Assembly: GCF_003119195.2 (NCBI RefSeq)
Contig: NZ_CP022254.1
Coordinates: 1,705,001 to 1,769,000, forward strand
Direction: 5' to 3'
Origin: Azospirillum baldaniorum
GTDB lineage: Bacteria > Pseudomonadota > Alphaproteobacteria > Azospirillales > Azospirillaceae
DNA length: 64,000 bases
Part shown: positions 8,262 through 19,600 of the stretch, piece by piece
How positions within the stretch are numbered: the first letter of the stretch is position 1
How the letters are laid out: each line of letters opens with the position of its first letter
Translations under genes and position numbers: made by a program
Notes under the pieces: model-generated
Databases searched by the model: none
Seen by the model: the letters and a program-made list of their open reading frames with translations, nothing else
What the model was told of the DNA's origin: nothing

Positions 8262-9257
8262 GTGTTGTCGAACATGCCTCAGGTGTTTGCAGCGGGTGCA
8301 GGGCGCGCATCCGACGAGAACGGCGCTTCGCCTCAGGATGGCCCGGGGATGTTCCGGTCCATCGTTGAGTCGTCTCCGACGCCCACCGCCGTGGTCGACG
8401 GAACATCCTTCCGTTGTCTTTACGCCAACGCCGTCATGCGCGCCCTGGGTTTGGAAGCCGGGCACGCCCTGGCCGACCGTTTTCCGGAAGCCTCCGACGA
8501 GCGCATGGCCGAGGCGCTGCGCAATGGCGAGGGCGCTCGCCTGCGGATCACCGGGCCGGAGGAGGTGTCCTGGGACCTGACCGTGGCCGCGCTCGACGGC
8601 GGCCCGTCGCTTCTGGTCACCCTGCGTCCCGCCGAGGCCGAATCGACCGAGACCGCCCATCACCACGCGCGGGAGGTCAGCCACCGGGTCAAGAACACGC
8701 TCCAGCTGGTGTCCAGCCTGTTGACGCTCCAGACCTTGTCGGCCAAGGACCCGGACATGCGCCGCGCCTTCCAGGAGGCGTGCAGCCGCATCGGCACGGT
8801 GACCCAGGCGCACCAGCGCGTCCATGCCGCCGCCCGCGGCAGCCTCGTCGATTTCGGGGCCTATCTGAGAGACGCCTGCCGGGAGATGGAAAGCCACTTC
8901 GCGGTGGGCGGGCCGGAACGGCGCATCGCCGTGACCGTGGAGCAGGCGATGCTGCCGGTGGATTCGGTGATTCCGCTCGCCCTCATCCTCAACGAACTGG
9001 TCGGCAACGCCACCAAATACGCTTATGTGGCGGGCAGTCCGGGGGACATCGAGGTCAGCCTCGTGCCGCGTGACGAGGGTGGTCGTCGCCTGACCGTCGC
9101 CGACCATGGGCGTGGCCTGCCGCCGGGCTTCGAGGTTGCGCGCGCCGACTCGCTGGGCATGAAGGTGGCGCGGGCCTTCGCCGGCCAGTTGAAGGGCAAG
9201 CTGCGCGCGGAGCCGAACGCTCCCGGCACGCGCTTTGTCCTGGATCTGCCTTTCTGA
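8262..9257 (+). CDS. PAS-HisKA_2 sensor histidine kinase
   Basis: 331 residues from GTG 8262 (ATG 8274 also possible). A PAS-like domain covers about 28-120. The kinase core is of the HisKA_2 type, with phospho-acceptor H141 in HRVKNTLQ, then a HATPase domain (N-box LILNELVGNATKYAY, G-box DHGRGLPPGF). There are no membrane segments, so it is a soluble sensor. HisKA_2 kinases in alphaproteobacteria often signal to single-domain regulators or the PhyR/EcfG stress pathway; that link is not shown here. The gene sits between dxs and tlyA, which are often direct neighbours. Confidence 0.9.
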   Translation: MLSNMPQVFAAGAGRASDENGASPQDGPGMFRSIVESSPTPTAVVDGTSFRCLYANAVMRALGLEAGHALADRFPEASDERMAEALRNGEGARLRITGPEEVSWDLTVAALDGGPSLLVTLRPAEAESTETAHHHAREVSHRVKNTLQLVSSLLTLQTLSAKDPDMRRAFQEACSRIGTVTQAHQRVHAAARGSLVDFGAYLRDACREMESHFAVGGPERRIAVTVEQAMLPVDSVIPLALILNELVGNATKYAYVAGSPGDIEVSLVPRDEGGRRLTVADHGRGLPPGFEVARADSLGMKVARAFAGQLKGKLRAEPNAPGTRFVLDLPF

Positions 9258-9346
9258 TCCTCCGTCGCCTGTGACGGCTCATCGCCTCTTGCCGAACGCC
9301 GCGTCCTGCGCCATGCATCCAGCCTCGTCGACGGGGGAGTTCTGAG

Positions 9347-10089
<743 letters not shown>

Positions 10090-10099
<10 letters not shown>

Positions 10100-10148
10100 A
10101 CTGTTGCGAGAGCACCCATAAACCGCACTCCGCGGAACCATAAAATGG
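10090..10148 (+). repeat. Three iterons, 22-bp period (GGAACCATAAA type)
   Basis: Units begin at 10090 (GGAACCATAAA), 10112 (GCACCCATAAA) and 10134 (GGAACCATAAA), exactly 22 bp apart; the 11-bp spacers are unrelated. Similar units in the other orientation occur at 43195-43313, and a diverged pair at 51031-51069 next to an ISAzo13-like transposase remnant. Best read as the protein-binding end of a mobile element left beside tlyA; the owner is uncertain. Confidence 0.6.
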
Positions 10149-10554
10149 TCCGCCACAACCGCGCGCCAAGAACGCCGGCCAGGATGCTGGGCGGCTGTAA
10201 AACAACATCCTATGGACAATTTTCCTTGTGAAATATGATGCGCTTTCTGCGTGTTGTGGCCGCTTGGCCAAGGCTCGCTTTTGGATGGCTTCCATGGTCA
10301 GGAAGGGTAGGTCTCGTGAAGGCTGAGAAATAATATTTCTTCCTCCCATCTATAAATAAAAATAAGCGTCTAACGAATATAAATTCGACCAATATCTTCT
10401 GATGGACCTAATAGAGAGCCAAGATAATCAGTATTGAATAGGATGAAATCCTATATATCAGTGAATTTTTCTGTATTTCACTTACGAATGCCCGATTTCA
10501 GGGGGATGAAATTCGGTTATCCTGCTGGGGAACGCTCATCGCAGGAGGTTCTCC
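10149..10554. other. AT-rich intergenic region upstream of cas5c
   Basis: No gene is visible. The stretch is clearly AT-richer than its neighbours and contains palindromes AGAAATAATATTTCT (10326-10340) and ATAGGAT-GAA-ATCCTAT (10438-10454). It probably carries the promoter of the cas operon, or is foreign DNA. No CRISPR repeats and no cas3 remnant are visible. Confidence 0.5.
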
Positions 10555-11226
10555 ATGCCGCACAGCGTCATATTGCGCGTCTCGGGGGCTCGGGCTTGCT
10601 TTTCTCGCGCGGAGTTCAAAACCGAACGCGTCTCCTACGATGTCATTACTCCGTCCGCCGCTCGCGGTATCTTCGACAGTGTGTATTGGCGCCCCGGGCT
10701 GCGTTGGATCATCGACCGCATCTATGTCCTCAATCCGATCCGCTTCCAGTCGCTGAGCCGCAACGAGATCGGTGACCGCATCCCGGTTGCCTCGGTGCGC
10801 CATGCCATGCGGAACGGTGCTTTTCAGACCCTGCCGCGAATCGCCGCCGACAACCGGCAACGACGCGCCGCCACCATCCTGGTCGAGGTCGATTATCTCA
10901 TCACCGCCCGCCTCACCCTGACCGATGACGCCCCGGTTGGGGACCGGCTGGACATCCCCCTTGGCATCTTCACCCGCCGCGCCCGGCGCGGCCAATGCTT
11001 CCGCTTCCCCTGCCTCGGCACCCGCGAGTTTCCGGCCGACGTCATGCTGTGGGAGGGATCCCCGCCGATGCACCAGTTCCCCGGCGACCAGCGCGACCGC
11101 GACCTCGGTCTCATGCTGCTGGACATCGATTACGCCAAGAATCATGCCTCCCGCTTCTTTCATGCCGTCCTGCGCGACGGCGTCATCGACGTTCCGCCTT
11201 TCGTTGCGGCGGCGGTGCGGCCATGA
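10555..11226 (+). CDS. cas5c: Type I-C CRISPR-associated protein Cas5 (Cas5c/Cas5d)
   Basis: 223 residues, full length for Cas5c. The near-universal ACFSRAEFKTERVSYDVITP segment, PSAARGI, then WRPGLRW, IYVLNPIRF and RRNEIG-like blocks identify the I-C subtype, in which Cas5 itself cleaves pre-crRNA (normally done by Cas6). AGGAGG lies just upstream of the ATG at 10555. The stop overlaps the cas8c start (ATGA). Cas3, cas7, cas4, cas1, cas2 and a repeat array are not in the window, so this is an orphan of a broken I-C operon. Confidence 0.9.
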   Translation: MPHSVILRVSGARACFSRAEFKTERVSYDVITPSAARGIFDSVYWRPGLRWIIDRIYVLNPIRFQSLSRNEIGDRIPVASVRHAMRNGAFQTLPRIAADNRQRRAATILVEVDYLITARLTLTDDAPVGDRLDIPLGIFTRRARRGQCFRFPCLGTREFPADVMLWEGSPPMHQFPGDQRDRDLGLMLLDIDYAKNHASRFFHAVLRDGVIDVPPFVAAAVRP

Positions 11227-11352
11227 GTGTCCTTTCCGCTCTCGTCGCCCATTACGACCGGCTGGAGCGCTGCCATGACGTTGTCCCCTTCGGCTTCACC
11301 CGCGAACGCATCACCTACGGCCTCGTCCTGTCCACCGATGGTGAAGCCGTTG
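11223..11352 (+). pseudogene. cas8c: cas8c, N-terminal fragment (about 43 codons)
   Basis: ATG at 11223 overlaps the cas5c stop. The protein begins MSVLSALVAHYDRL and continues FGFTRERITYGLVLS, the N-terminus of Cas8c/Csd1. Homology stops near codon 43 (about 11352), where the + strand becomes the antisense of an IS701-type transposase. An insertion-linked deletion removed the rest of the large subunit. Confidence 0.8.
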
Positions 11353-11909
11353 CCTGCATCGCCCGCGCCATTGCCGGCTTGGTGGCGAACGCCACGTCGG
11401 CCGGGATGTGGCCCTCGCGCCGATGCGCGTCATCCAGCCAGTCCTCGGGCAGATAGAGGCGGCAGTCGATCAGTGCGTGGCCACGCTCGGTAGCGTAGGC
11501 CAGGAACACACCGACTTGGCAGTTGTCGATGCGCCCGGCGGTGCCGGAGTATTGCCGGGCCACGCCGACGGAATGCTCGCCCTTCTTGAGAAAGCCGGTT
11601 TCATCGACGATGAGCACACCGTCACGGCCGAGCTGCTCGATGATGTAGGCGCCGCATACGTCGCGGACGCGATCCTGGTCCCACAGCACATGGCTGAGCA
11701 CCCGCGGCGTGCGCCAGAGCCGGGCGTCGCCGATCTGTTCGGCCAACTAACTGCCAGCCGTTCTTGCGCTTGGCGCCGCCGAGCAGCCCTTCCAGGTACT
11801 TGCGGGCCTGCCGACGCGGCTCGGCACGCGCGAATTCACTGGAGATCCGGCCGAACAGCTCATCGAGCCGCGCCGGCCAACCCGTCAACACATCCAAGGT
11901 TGCGGTCAT
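11350..11909 (-). pseudogene. IS701-family transposase, truncated and frameshifted
   Basis: The N-terminal part starts at 11909 (MTATLDVLTGWPARLDELF, YLEGLLG, KRKNGWQLV). It then shifts frame near 11748-11752 and continues as AEQIGDARLWRTPRVLSHVL, LIVDETGFLKKG, SVGVARQYSG, YLPEDW, FATKPAMARAM. LIVDETGF carries the first catalytic aspartate of the DDE fold. The C-terminal half is missing, cut at the cas8c junction near 11350. Not functional. Confidence 0.85.
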
Positions 11910-11978
11910 GGGAGCCTCCAAAAGCGGAGACTCCCTTCAACAGCTCACACCCCCAGCCTCTCAGGCTCAACTGTAGAA

Positions 11979-12972
11979 CTAGGTGTCCGGATGCCATACG
12001 TCCTTGGCGGCATACACCGTGAGCTGAGCGGCAACCTTGGCTTTGGTCAGGGAGCAAGGATCGGGAGGTCGATAGGCAGGGTTGGCCAGCTCGGGTTTCG
12101 CCTTCAGGCGCTCGCGGACGACCTCGTCGGGTGAGTGGCCTTTGAGGACGCGTTGCCGGCGGGCATTATAGGCAAGCTTGTAGCCGCGCAGCAGGCGCTC
12201 CAGGGCGTTGTGCGTGCCGATGCACGTCCCGTCCAATGCGGCCGTTGAAGCGTTCGACCATGCCGTTGGTCTGCGGCGTGTAGGGCTTGGTCGTGCGGTG
12301 TTGCACACCCAGGGCGCGGCAGGCCGCCTCGAAGCCGTCGGCGGTGAAGCAACTGCCGCGGTCGGTCAGCACGTGGGTGATGGTGAAGGGAAAGGCGGCC
12401 ACGGCCTCTCTGAGGAAGGCGGTGGCGCAGGCTTCGGTTTCCTCGTCCTTGACCGCCAGATGGACCATGCGCGAGGCACGGTCGATGGCGACGTAGAGGT
12501 AGCGTTTGCGGGCCCCGGAGCCGATCACGTGCAGCTTCGGCAGGTGCTTGATGTCGATGTGCAGGAAGCCGAGGGCGTATTCTTTGAAGTGCTTGGTGCC
12601 CTTCTTGGGCGCGTCGGTCGGGCGGTCGGGCAGGCGCCCAAGGCCCTCGGCCTTCAGGATGCGGTAGATGGCGTCGCGGTTGAGGTGGGGCAGGAAGTGG
12701 CGCACCGTAAACGTGAGGTCGTCGAGTGGGAACCCGGTGCTCCGGCGCAGCTCACAGACGATGGCGCGCTCTTCCTCGGTGGCCCGCCAGCGCAGGTGCT
12801 GGGGCCGCGAGGAGTGATCCTGAATGTCCTCGGAACCACGCTTGCGCCATTTGCGGATGGTTTCGGTGCTGACGCCGTAGCGCTTGGCCAGCACGCCCGA
12901 GGGTTCGGTCGAGGCGGCGATGGCCGCGCGTACCGCCGGAGTGGTGCGGGCGTTGGGATGGATGTGGTACAT
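11979..12972 (-). pseudogene. IS481-family transposase, frameshifted
   Basis: Starts at 12972 with MYHIHPNARTTPAVRAAIA, an HTH (GVSTETIRKWRKR), then an integrase core with HIDIKHLPK, VLTDRGSCF and the TKPYTPQTNGMVERFNGRI end motif typical of IS481. After NGRI (about 12230) the frame is lost; the remainder (ALERLLRGYKLAYNARRQRV, SPDEV) is found in another frame down to 11979. A single small indel would explain it. It lies just upstream of the IS701 remnant. Confidence 0.85.
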
Positions 12973-13306
12973 GGCGGCTCCTCCCGGTCGGGGCCGAACA
13001 GGCTCAGCGTCGCCGCCACGCGGGATGATGCCCGCCGCGTCCGGCCCGTCAACCCTGGCCCTGGCGGGCCACCGCCGGAGGCGGCTGTGGGGTTGACCGG
13101 CCGTCGCGCGGTGGGCGCTTTGGGCTTGTCATGGCGACGACGGGCGGGACTGCGCCAATAGCCGGCCTACTGTGGCGCAGGACCCAAGCGCCTTTCGATC
13201 CACCAGCCATATTCCTGAATGGCCCAACAGACCGGGTCCCAACAACGTTCCGCCATCAAACAGCTAGGAGGGCACCGTCAAATCAACGGTGACGGTTTGG
13301 AAGGGG
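12973..13306. other. Intergenic remnant region
   Basis: No gene recognised. It probably contains the outer end of the IS481-type element followed by unassigned DNA. A short inverted pair CCGTCA/TGACGG lies at about 13276-13295. Confidence 0.4.
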
Positions 13307-13390
13307 GGCTCTGTTCAAAGTTTGCCGGCAGGCGGTGGTGATGCCCGTAACCATCAGCTCGTGATTGCCGGCAAACTTTGCAACAGAGCC
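13307..13390. mobile_element. Back-to-back IS6-type terminal repeats (84 bp)
   Basis: Left arm 13307-13330 starts GGCTCTGTTCAAAGTTTGCC; right arm 13366-13390 is its inverted copy ending GCAACAGAGCC. The arms differ by one missing G on the left. GGCTCTGTTGCAAA is the classic IS6-family end. Only about 35 bp separate the arms, so this is an internally deleted or nested remnant. The same end, with the following GCCGGCAGGCGG, recurs at 22853. Confidence 0.7.
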
Positions 13391-13465
13391 GTACAGCCAA
13401 ACTGCGTGCGCGATCAGTTCAGCTGGGAAGCGGTGGCAGTAGTGGGGATCGGGCTCGCGTCTCAT
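13391..13465 (-). pseudogene. IS6-family transposase, N-terminal scrap
   Basis: Reading leftward from 13465: MRREPDPHYCHRFPAELIAH then AVWLY, matching the HRFP-E-I-HAVWLY opening of IS6-family transposases. The frame then runs straight into the inverted repeat at 13390, so the element was cut by another copy's end. Confidence 0.65.
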
Positions 13466-13661
13466 CTCGCTACCATGCCCGGCGCACCTCCGGCTCGCCA
13501 GCCCCGCAGTTTATGTGATGATGCCATCCAGAACGCAGGTGGTTCAGACCCTCAGCTCGTCAATCAACCGTGAAGTTGACAGTACCGTCGGCGGAGTGGA
13601 AGGGGCGGCTTGGCTCACAGGCGGGCGACCTCCGGGGTGCGGGGGCCGCCCAACCGCCCGA

Positions 13662-16600
13662 TCAGGAAAACCAGCGCGCGACATCCCCGGTCTGGCCCTG
13701 GATGGTAACGCTGCTGCCGGGCCGCAGATCAAGCACCGTGCTGCCGCCGACGACCCGCGCCGAGGCGATCACACCAGCGAGGCTTATCGAGGCGTCGGTG
13801 AGGGCCAGCCGGTCGGTGCCCGCGGTAAAGTCCATCACCACCGATCCGCCGCTCCCGGTGCCAAGCGCGAAAAGGTCGCTTCCGGCTCCGCCCCACACAG
13901 TGTCGGCCCCGTCGATGAGGAAGATCACGTCGTTGCCCTCCCCACCGTCGATAAGGTCCGCACCGGCTCCGCCGAAGAGGGTATCGTTGCCGGCCCCGCC
14001 GAGCAGCGTGTCGTTGCCGGCCCCGCCGTCCGCAATGTCGTTGCCGGCATCCAGCGACAGCAGGTCCGCACCGGCTCCGCCGAAGAGGGTATCGTTGCCA
14101 TCGCCGCCGAAGAGGGTGTCGCTGCCGTCGCCGCCGTCCGCAATGTCGTTGCCGGCCTCCAGCGACAGGATATCGTCGCCCTCCTGACCGAAGGCGGCGT
14201 CGTTGCCGTCGCCGCCGAAGACGGTGTCGTTGCCGCCCTCGCCGAACAGCAGGTCGTTGCCGGCTCCGCCGGACAGGATGTCGAGGCCATCACCGCCGAT
14301 CACCCAGTCGTTGCCGTCCTCGCCGAACAGCATGTCGTCGCCGGTGCCGCCGAACACATAGTCATCGCCGGTGCCGCCGCCGACGGTGTCATTGCCGGCA
14401 CCGCCGAGCACCGTGTCGTTGTCCTCACCACCATGCACCAAGTCGTCGCCGTCGTCGCCGGACAGCAGGTCGTTGCCGGTGGTGGAGGCGATGGTGTCGT
14501 TGCCGCCGCCCCCCGACAGCGTGTCGTCGCCGGGCCCCATCCGCATGAACTGGGCGCTGGAGTCGCCGTAGGCCGCGTTGTTGCCCGCGCCGCCGCCAAT
14601 CCGCGCCTCGCCCAGGATCACCGCGACGCTGACGTTGTCCAGGTTGACCTCGGTGCTGCCCGCAGCCTGCCGGGTGTCCAGCACGACCGCGGCCACACCG
14701 TCGCCCTGATCCGCCGTGCCGCGGATGGTCACCGGGCCGGTGGTCGCACCGCCGGAGCTGGCGGTAACCACGATCTGGCGCACCGTGACCGGCGTCGCAG
14801 AGCCGAGAGCGCTGGTGGCCGCCGGCATCCGCGAGGCGAGTTGCTGCAGCGCGGCCTTTTCGGCCTCGTCAGCGCCGGCGGCGAGCGTCAGCAGGCTGTT
14901 GCTGAGCGTCTGGCCGGCCACCGCGCTGCTCTGCTGCGCCGCCGGGCCGCTGGCGACCAGCCGGGTACCCGCCGACACGCTGGCCGTCAGCATCGGTTCG
15001 CCGTCGTCCTCGGTCTGGTCGGTCAGCACCACCTCGGCGAACCCGCCGGCCTGTTCCGACACCGCCTCGACGTCCACCCGCTCGTGGCCGTCGCTGTCCA
15101 CACTGCTTTCGTTGGTGACGTTGGTGCCGGAGCCGGTCTCCACCGTGCGGAAGCGCTGGATCACGTCGAGCGGAGCGGAACGGTGCCCATCGGCATCCAC
15201 CGCCACCAGGATCAGGTCGGTCAACGCGTTGTTCGGCAGCGGCACGTCGATCGTGAAGGCCGTCTCCGCCGCCCCGAGTTGGACCGAGGTCAGCAGCGTG
15301 TCCTCCGGATCGAGGACGCCGTCGTTGTCCAGATCGCGCCACACCTCCACCTTCGAGCCGGCGTCGGCGGTGCCGGTGACCCGGGCCGTGGGGTCGCCGG
15401 TGGTGCTGTCGTCGCGGGTGGCCGTGGCGAGCGCGATGGACGGCGGATCGTCGTCGGCGTTGCTCAGCGCCACGTCCGCCGGATCGAGCCCGGCGTAGCG
15501 GCCGTCGGTGCTGGTGATCGCGCCGAGCACCAGGTCGTAGGCCTGCGCGCCATCGTTCACGCTGTCGTCCAGGCCGGTGACCGTGACCGTCTGCGGGGTG
15601 TCCCAGTTGGCCGTGGTGAAGGTCAGGCTGCCGGCCGAGATCCGGGCCTCGCCGGGCCTTGAGACGGACAGCGGAATGGTCACGTCGCCGCGCGGACGGG
15701 TCGCCAGGACGATGGCGACGGTGACGGCGCCGCCGGCCTCGCTGGTCACCGACCCGGACGGGGTGGCGATGACGCCCGCCGCGCCCAGCGTGTCGATGGA
15801 GAAGGCGGGGGAGGACGCCGTGGCCGCCGGCGCGTTGCCCGCCGCGTCGGTCCAGCCGGTGCCGAGCGTGACGGTGCGGCCCGTCGCCTCCACGTCCAGG
15901 TTCGGCGTCAGCGTGGCGGTGAAGACCAGCCCGTTGGAGTCCGCCTGGACCGTCAGGTTGGACAGGGTGGCGTCGCTCACCGACAGGTCGTCGAGCGCGA
16001 AGCCGACCGGAGCCTCCGTGAAGGTGATGGTGAGGGTCGCGGCCCCCGTCTCGTCCAGGCTGGTGTCGCTCAGCGTCAGGGTGGCGGACGGGGCGCCGGT
16101 GTCCACCGTGATGGTGAAGGGCGACGAGGCCGTGGACACGTTGCCTGCGGCGTCGGTGGCTGTGGCGGTGAAGCTGTGCGTGCCCGCCGGCAGAACCGTG
16201 CCGGTGTAGTCGAAGGTCCAGGCGCCGGACCCGTTGGTGTTCGCCGTGCCGATGGAGTTCCCTCCCAGCTTGACGGTCACCAGGGCGTTGGCCTCCGCCG
16301 TTCCGCTCAGCACCAGTGTGGTGTCGTTGGTCAGCCGGTCGCTGGACGAGCTTCCGGTGTCGCTGGAGAAGCCGGTGATGGCCGGCGCGGCGGGAGGCGC
16401 GTTGTCCACCGTGGCGTTGGTCGTGTCCGCCCGCGTTGTGACGTTGCCCGCATTGTCGGTCACGGTGACCGAGACATTGCGGTTGGCCGCCTCCAGCGCA
16501 CCGGTGGTGATGGTGTGGGTCGCGGTCCAGACGCCGTTGCTGTGGGTCGCCGCGACTGCGGAGCTGCCGCCGAACTGACTGAAGTCCACCGATACGCCGG

Positions 16601-19600
16601 CCAGCGTGTCGGTGTTGTTGTCGCCAGTAACCGTGCTGTGCCAAGTCATGGTGACCGTGTCACCGGCCTTGTAGGCGCCGCCCGGGCCCGAACCCCCGGA
16701 GATGGAAATCGCCGCGTCCGTCACCGTGGGGGCGACGTTGTCCACACTGGCGTTCATCCCGTCCGCCCGCGTGGTCGTGTTACCGGCGTCATCGGTAACG
16801 GAAACCGAAACATTTCGGTCCGTGGCATCGATGGAGCCCACGGTGATCGTGTAGGTCGCCGTCCAGACACCGTTGCTGTTGGTCGCGGCAACCGCGGAGC
16901 CACCTCCAAACTGGCTGAAGTCCATCGTCACGCCGGCCAGCGTGTCGGTGTTGTTGTCGCCGGCCAGTGTGTTGTCCCAGATTGCGGTGACCGTGTCGCC
17001 GGTCTTGAAAGAACCGCCGGTTCCGGTCGCGCCGGAGATCGAGATGTTCGCGTCGGTGACGGTGGGGGCGACGTTGTCCAGCGTGGTGTTGGTCGTGTCG
17101 GCCCGCGTGGTCGTGTTGCCGGCATCGTCGGTGACGGTCACGGAGACGTTGCGGTCCGTCGCGTCGACGGAACCGCCGGTGATGGTGTATGTGGCGGTCC
17201 AGACACCGTTGCTGTTGGTCGCCGCGACCGCGCTGCCGCCGCCGAACTGGCTGAAATCCACCGTCACGCTGGCCAGCGTATCAGTGTTGTTGTCGCCGGC
17301 GAGCGTGTTGTTCCAGATCGCGGTGACCGTATCGCCGGCCTTGAAGGCGCCGCCGGTTCCGGTCCCGCCGGAGATCGACAGATTCGCGTCGGTGACGGTG
17401 GGGGCGACGTTGTCCACCGTGGCGTTGGTCGTGTCGGTCCCCGTGGCCGTGTTGCCGGCGTCGTCGATGACGGTCACCGAGACGTTGCGGCTGGCGGCGT
17501 CGATGGAACCGGCCGTGATCGTGTAGGTCGCCGTCCAGACGTCGTCGGTCTGGCTCGCCACGACCGCGCTGCCGCCGCCGAAGGCGGAGAAGTCGAACGT
17601 CACGCTGGTCAGGGAATCGGTGTTGTTGTCACCCCCCACCATCCTGTTGTCCCAGGTCGCGGTGACGGTGTCGCCGATCTTGTAGACCCCGCCGGTTCCG
17701 GTCGCGCCGGAGATTGCGATGAAGCTGTCCCTCGCCCACGGTTCCCGGTCGTCCACGACGGCGTTGCTGCTGTCGATGCCGGTCTTCGTGTTGCCGGCGT
17801 CGTCGGTGGCGGTGACGGACACATTGCGGCCCGTGGCGTCGATGGAACCGCTGACGATCGTGTGGGTGGCGGTCCAGACGCCATTGCTGTTGGTCGCCGC
17901 GACCGCACTGCCGCCGCCGAACTGGCTGAAGTCCACCGTCACGCCCGCCAGCGTGTCGGTGTTGCCGTCGGCGGTGCCGTTCCACACCACGGTGACGGTG
18001 TCGCCGATCTTGAACGCCCCAGCGATCCCGGTCGCGCCGGAGATCGAAATGTTCGCGTCGGTGACGGTGGGCGCGATGTTGTCCACCGTGGCGTTGTTGG
18101 AGTCCGCCGTCGTCGTCACGTTGCCGGCATCGTCGGTGACGGTCACCGAGACGTTGCGGTTGGTGGCGTCGATGGACCCGCCGGTGATGGTGTGGGTCGC
18201 GGTCCAGACGCCGCCGTTGTTGACGCCGGCCACTGCGCTGCCGCCGCCGAAAGCGGAGAAATCGAACGTCACGCTGGACAGCGTGTCGGTGTTGTTGTCG
18301 CCGTTGAGGAGCGTGTCGTCCCAGGTCGCGGTGACGGTGTTGCCGATCTTGAAGGCGCCGCCGGTTCCCGTCGCGCCGGAGACCGAAATGTGGCCGTCGG
18401 TCACCGTGGGGGCCTGATTGTCCACCATGGCGTTGGTCGTGTCGGCCGTCGTCGTCGTGCCGGCCCCCGCCAGCGAGGCGGAGACCGAGACGTTGCGGCT
18501 CGTGTCGTCGATGGAACCGGCGGTGATGGTGTAGGTCGCGGTCCAGACGCCGTTGCTGTTGGTCGCCGCGACCGCCGAACCGCCGCCGAACTGGCTGAAG
18601 TCCATCGTCACGCCGGACACGGTGTCGGTGTTGTTGTCGCCGTCGACCGTGTTGTCCCAGGTCGCCGTGACGGTGTCGCCGATCTTGTAGGCGCCCCCGG
18701 TGCCGCTGCCGCCGGAGATCGCGATGTTGCCGTCCGTCACCGTGGGCACGGCGACCTCCAGCGTGGCGTTGGCGGTGTCCGCCACCGTCGTCACGTTGCC
18801 GGCGTCGTCGTTGGCGGTGACCGACACGTTGAGATTCGCGGTGCCGCCGGGCGCGGCGGTGATGGTGTAAGTGGCGGTCCAGACGCCGTTGCTGTTGGTC
18901 GCCGCGACCGCCGCGCCGCCGCCGAACTGGCTGAAGTCCACCGTCACGCCGGCCAGCGTGTCGGTGTTGTCGTCGCCGCTCAACGTGTTGTCCCAGGTGG
19001 CCGTGACGGTGTCGCCGATCTTGAAGGCGCCGCCGGTGCCGCTGCCGCCGGAGATCGACAGATTCGCGTCGGTCACCGTGGGCGCTCGGTTGTCCACCGT
19101 GGCGTTGGCGGTGTCGGCCCGCGTGGTGGCGTTGCCGGCGTTGTCGGTGACGGTCACCGAGACGTTGCGGTTGGTGGCGTCCATGGAACCGGCGGTGATG
19201 GTGTAGGTCGCGGTCCAGACGCCGTTGCTGTTGATCGCCGCAACCGCCGAGCCGCCGCCGAACTGGCTGAAGTCCATCGTCACGCCGGACACGGTGTCGG
19301 TGTTGTTGTCGCCGTCGACCGTGTTGTCCCAGGTCGCCGTGACGGTGTCGCCGATCTTGTAGGCGCCCCCGGTGCCGGTGCCGCCGGAGATGGCGATGTT
19401 GGCGTCCGTTACCGTGGGCGCCGCATTGTCCAGCTTGTGGTTGGCGGTGTCGGTCAGCGTCTTGCTGTTGCCGGCGTTGTCGGTGACCGTGATCGAGACG
19501 TTGCGGCCGGTGGTGTCGAGGCCGCCGGCGGCGATGGTGTAGGTCGCCTGCCACACGCCGCCGGTGTTGGTCATGGCAACAGCGGAACCGCCGCCATACT

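Noticed and set aside
10149..10554. CRISPR array or leader next to cas5c
   Set aside because: No repeated unit of 25-40 bp with spacers is present; only short palindromes.
13515..15662. 715-codon + strand frame over the RTX C-terminus
   Set aside because: Antisense shadow of the same RTX gene with VVAG/A-type low-complexity repeats.
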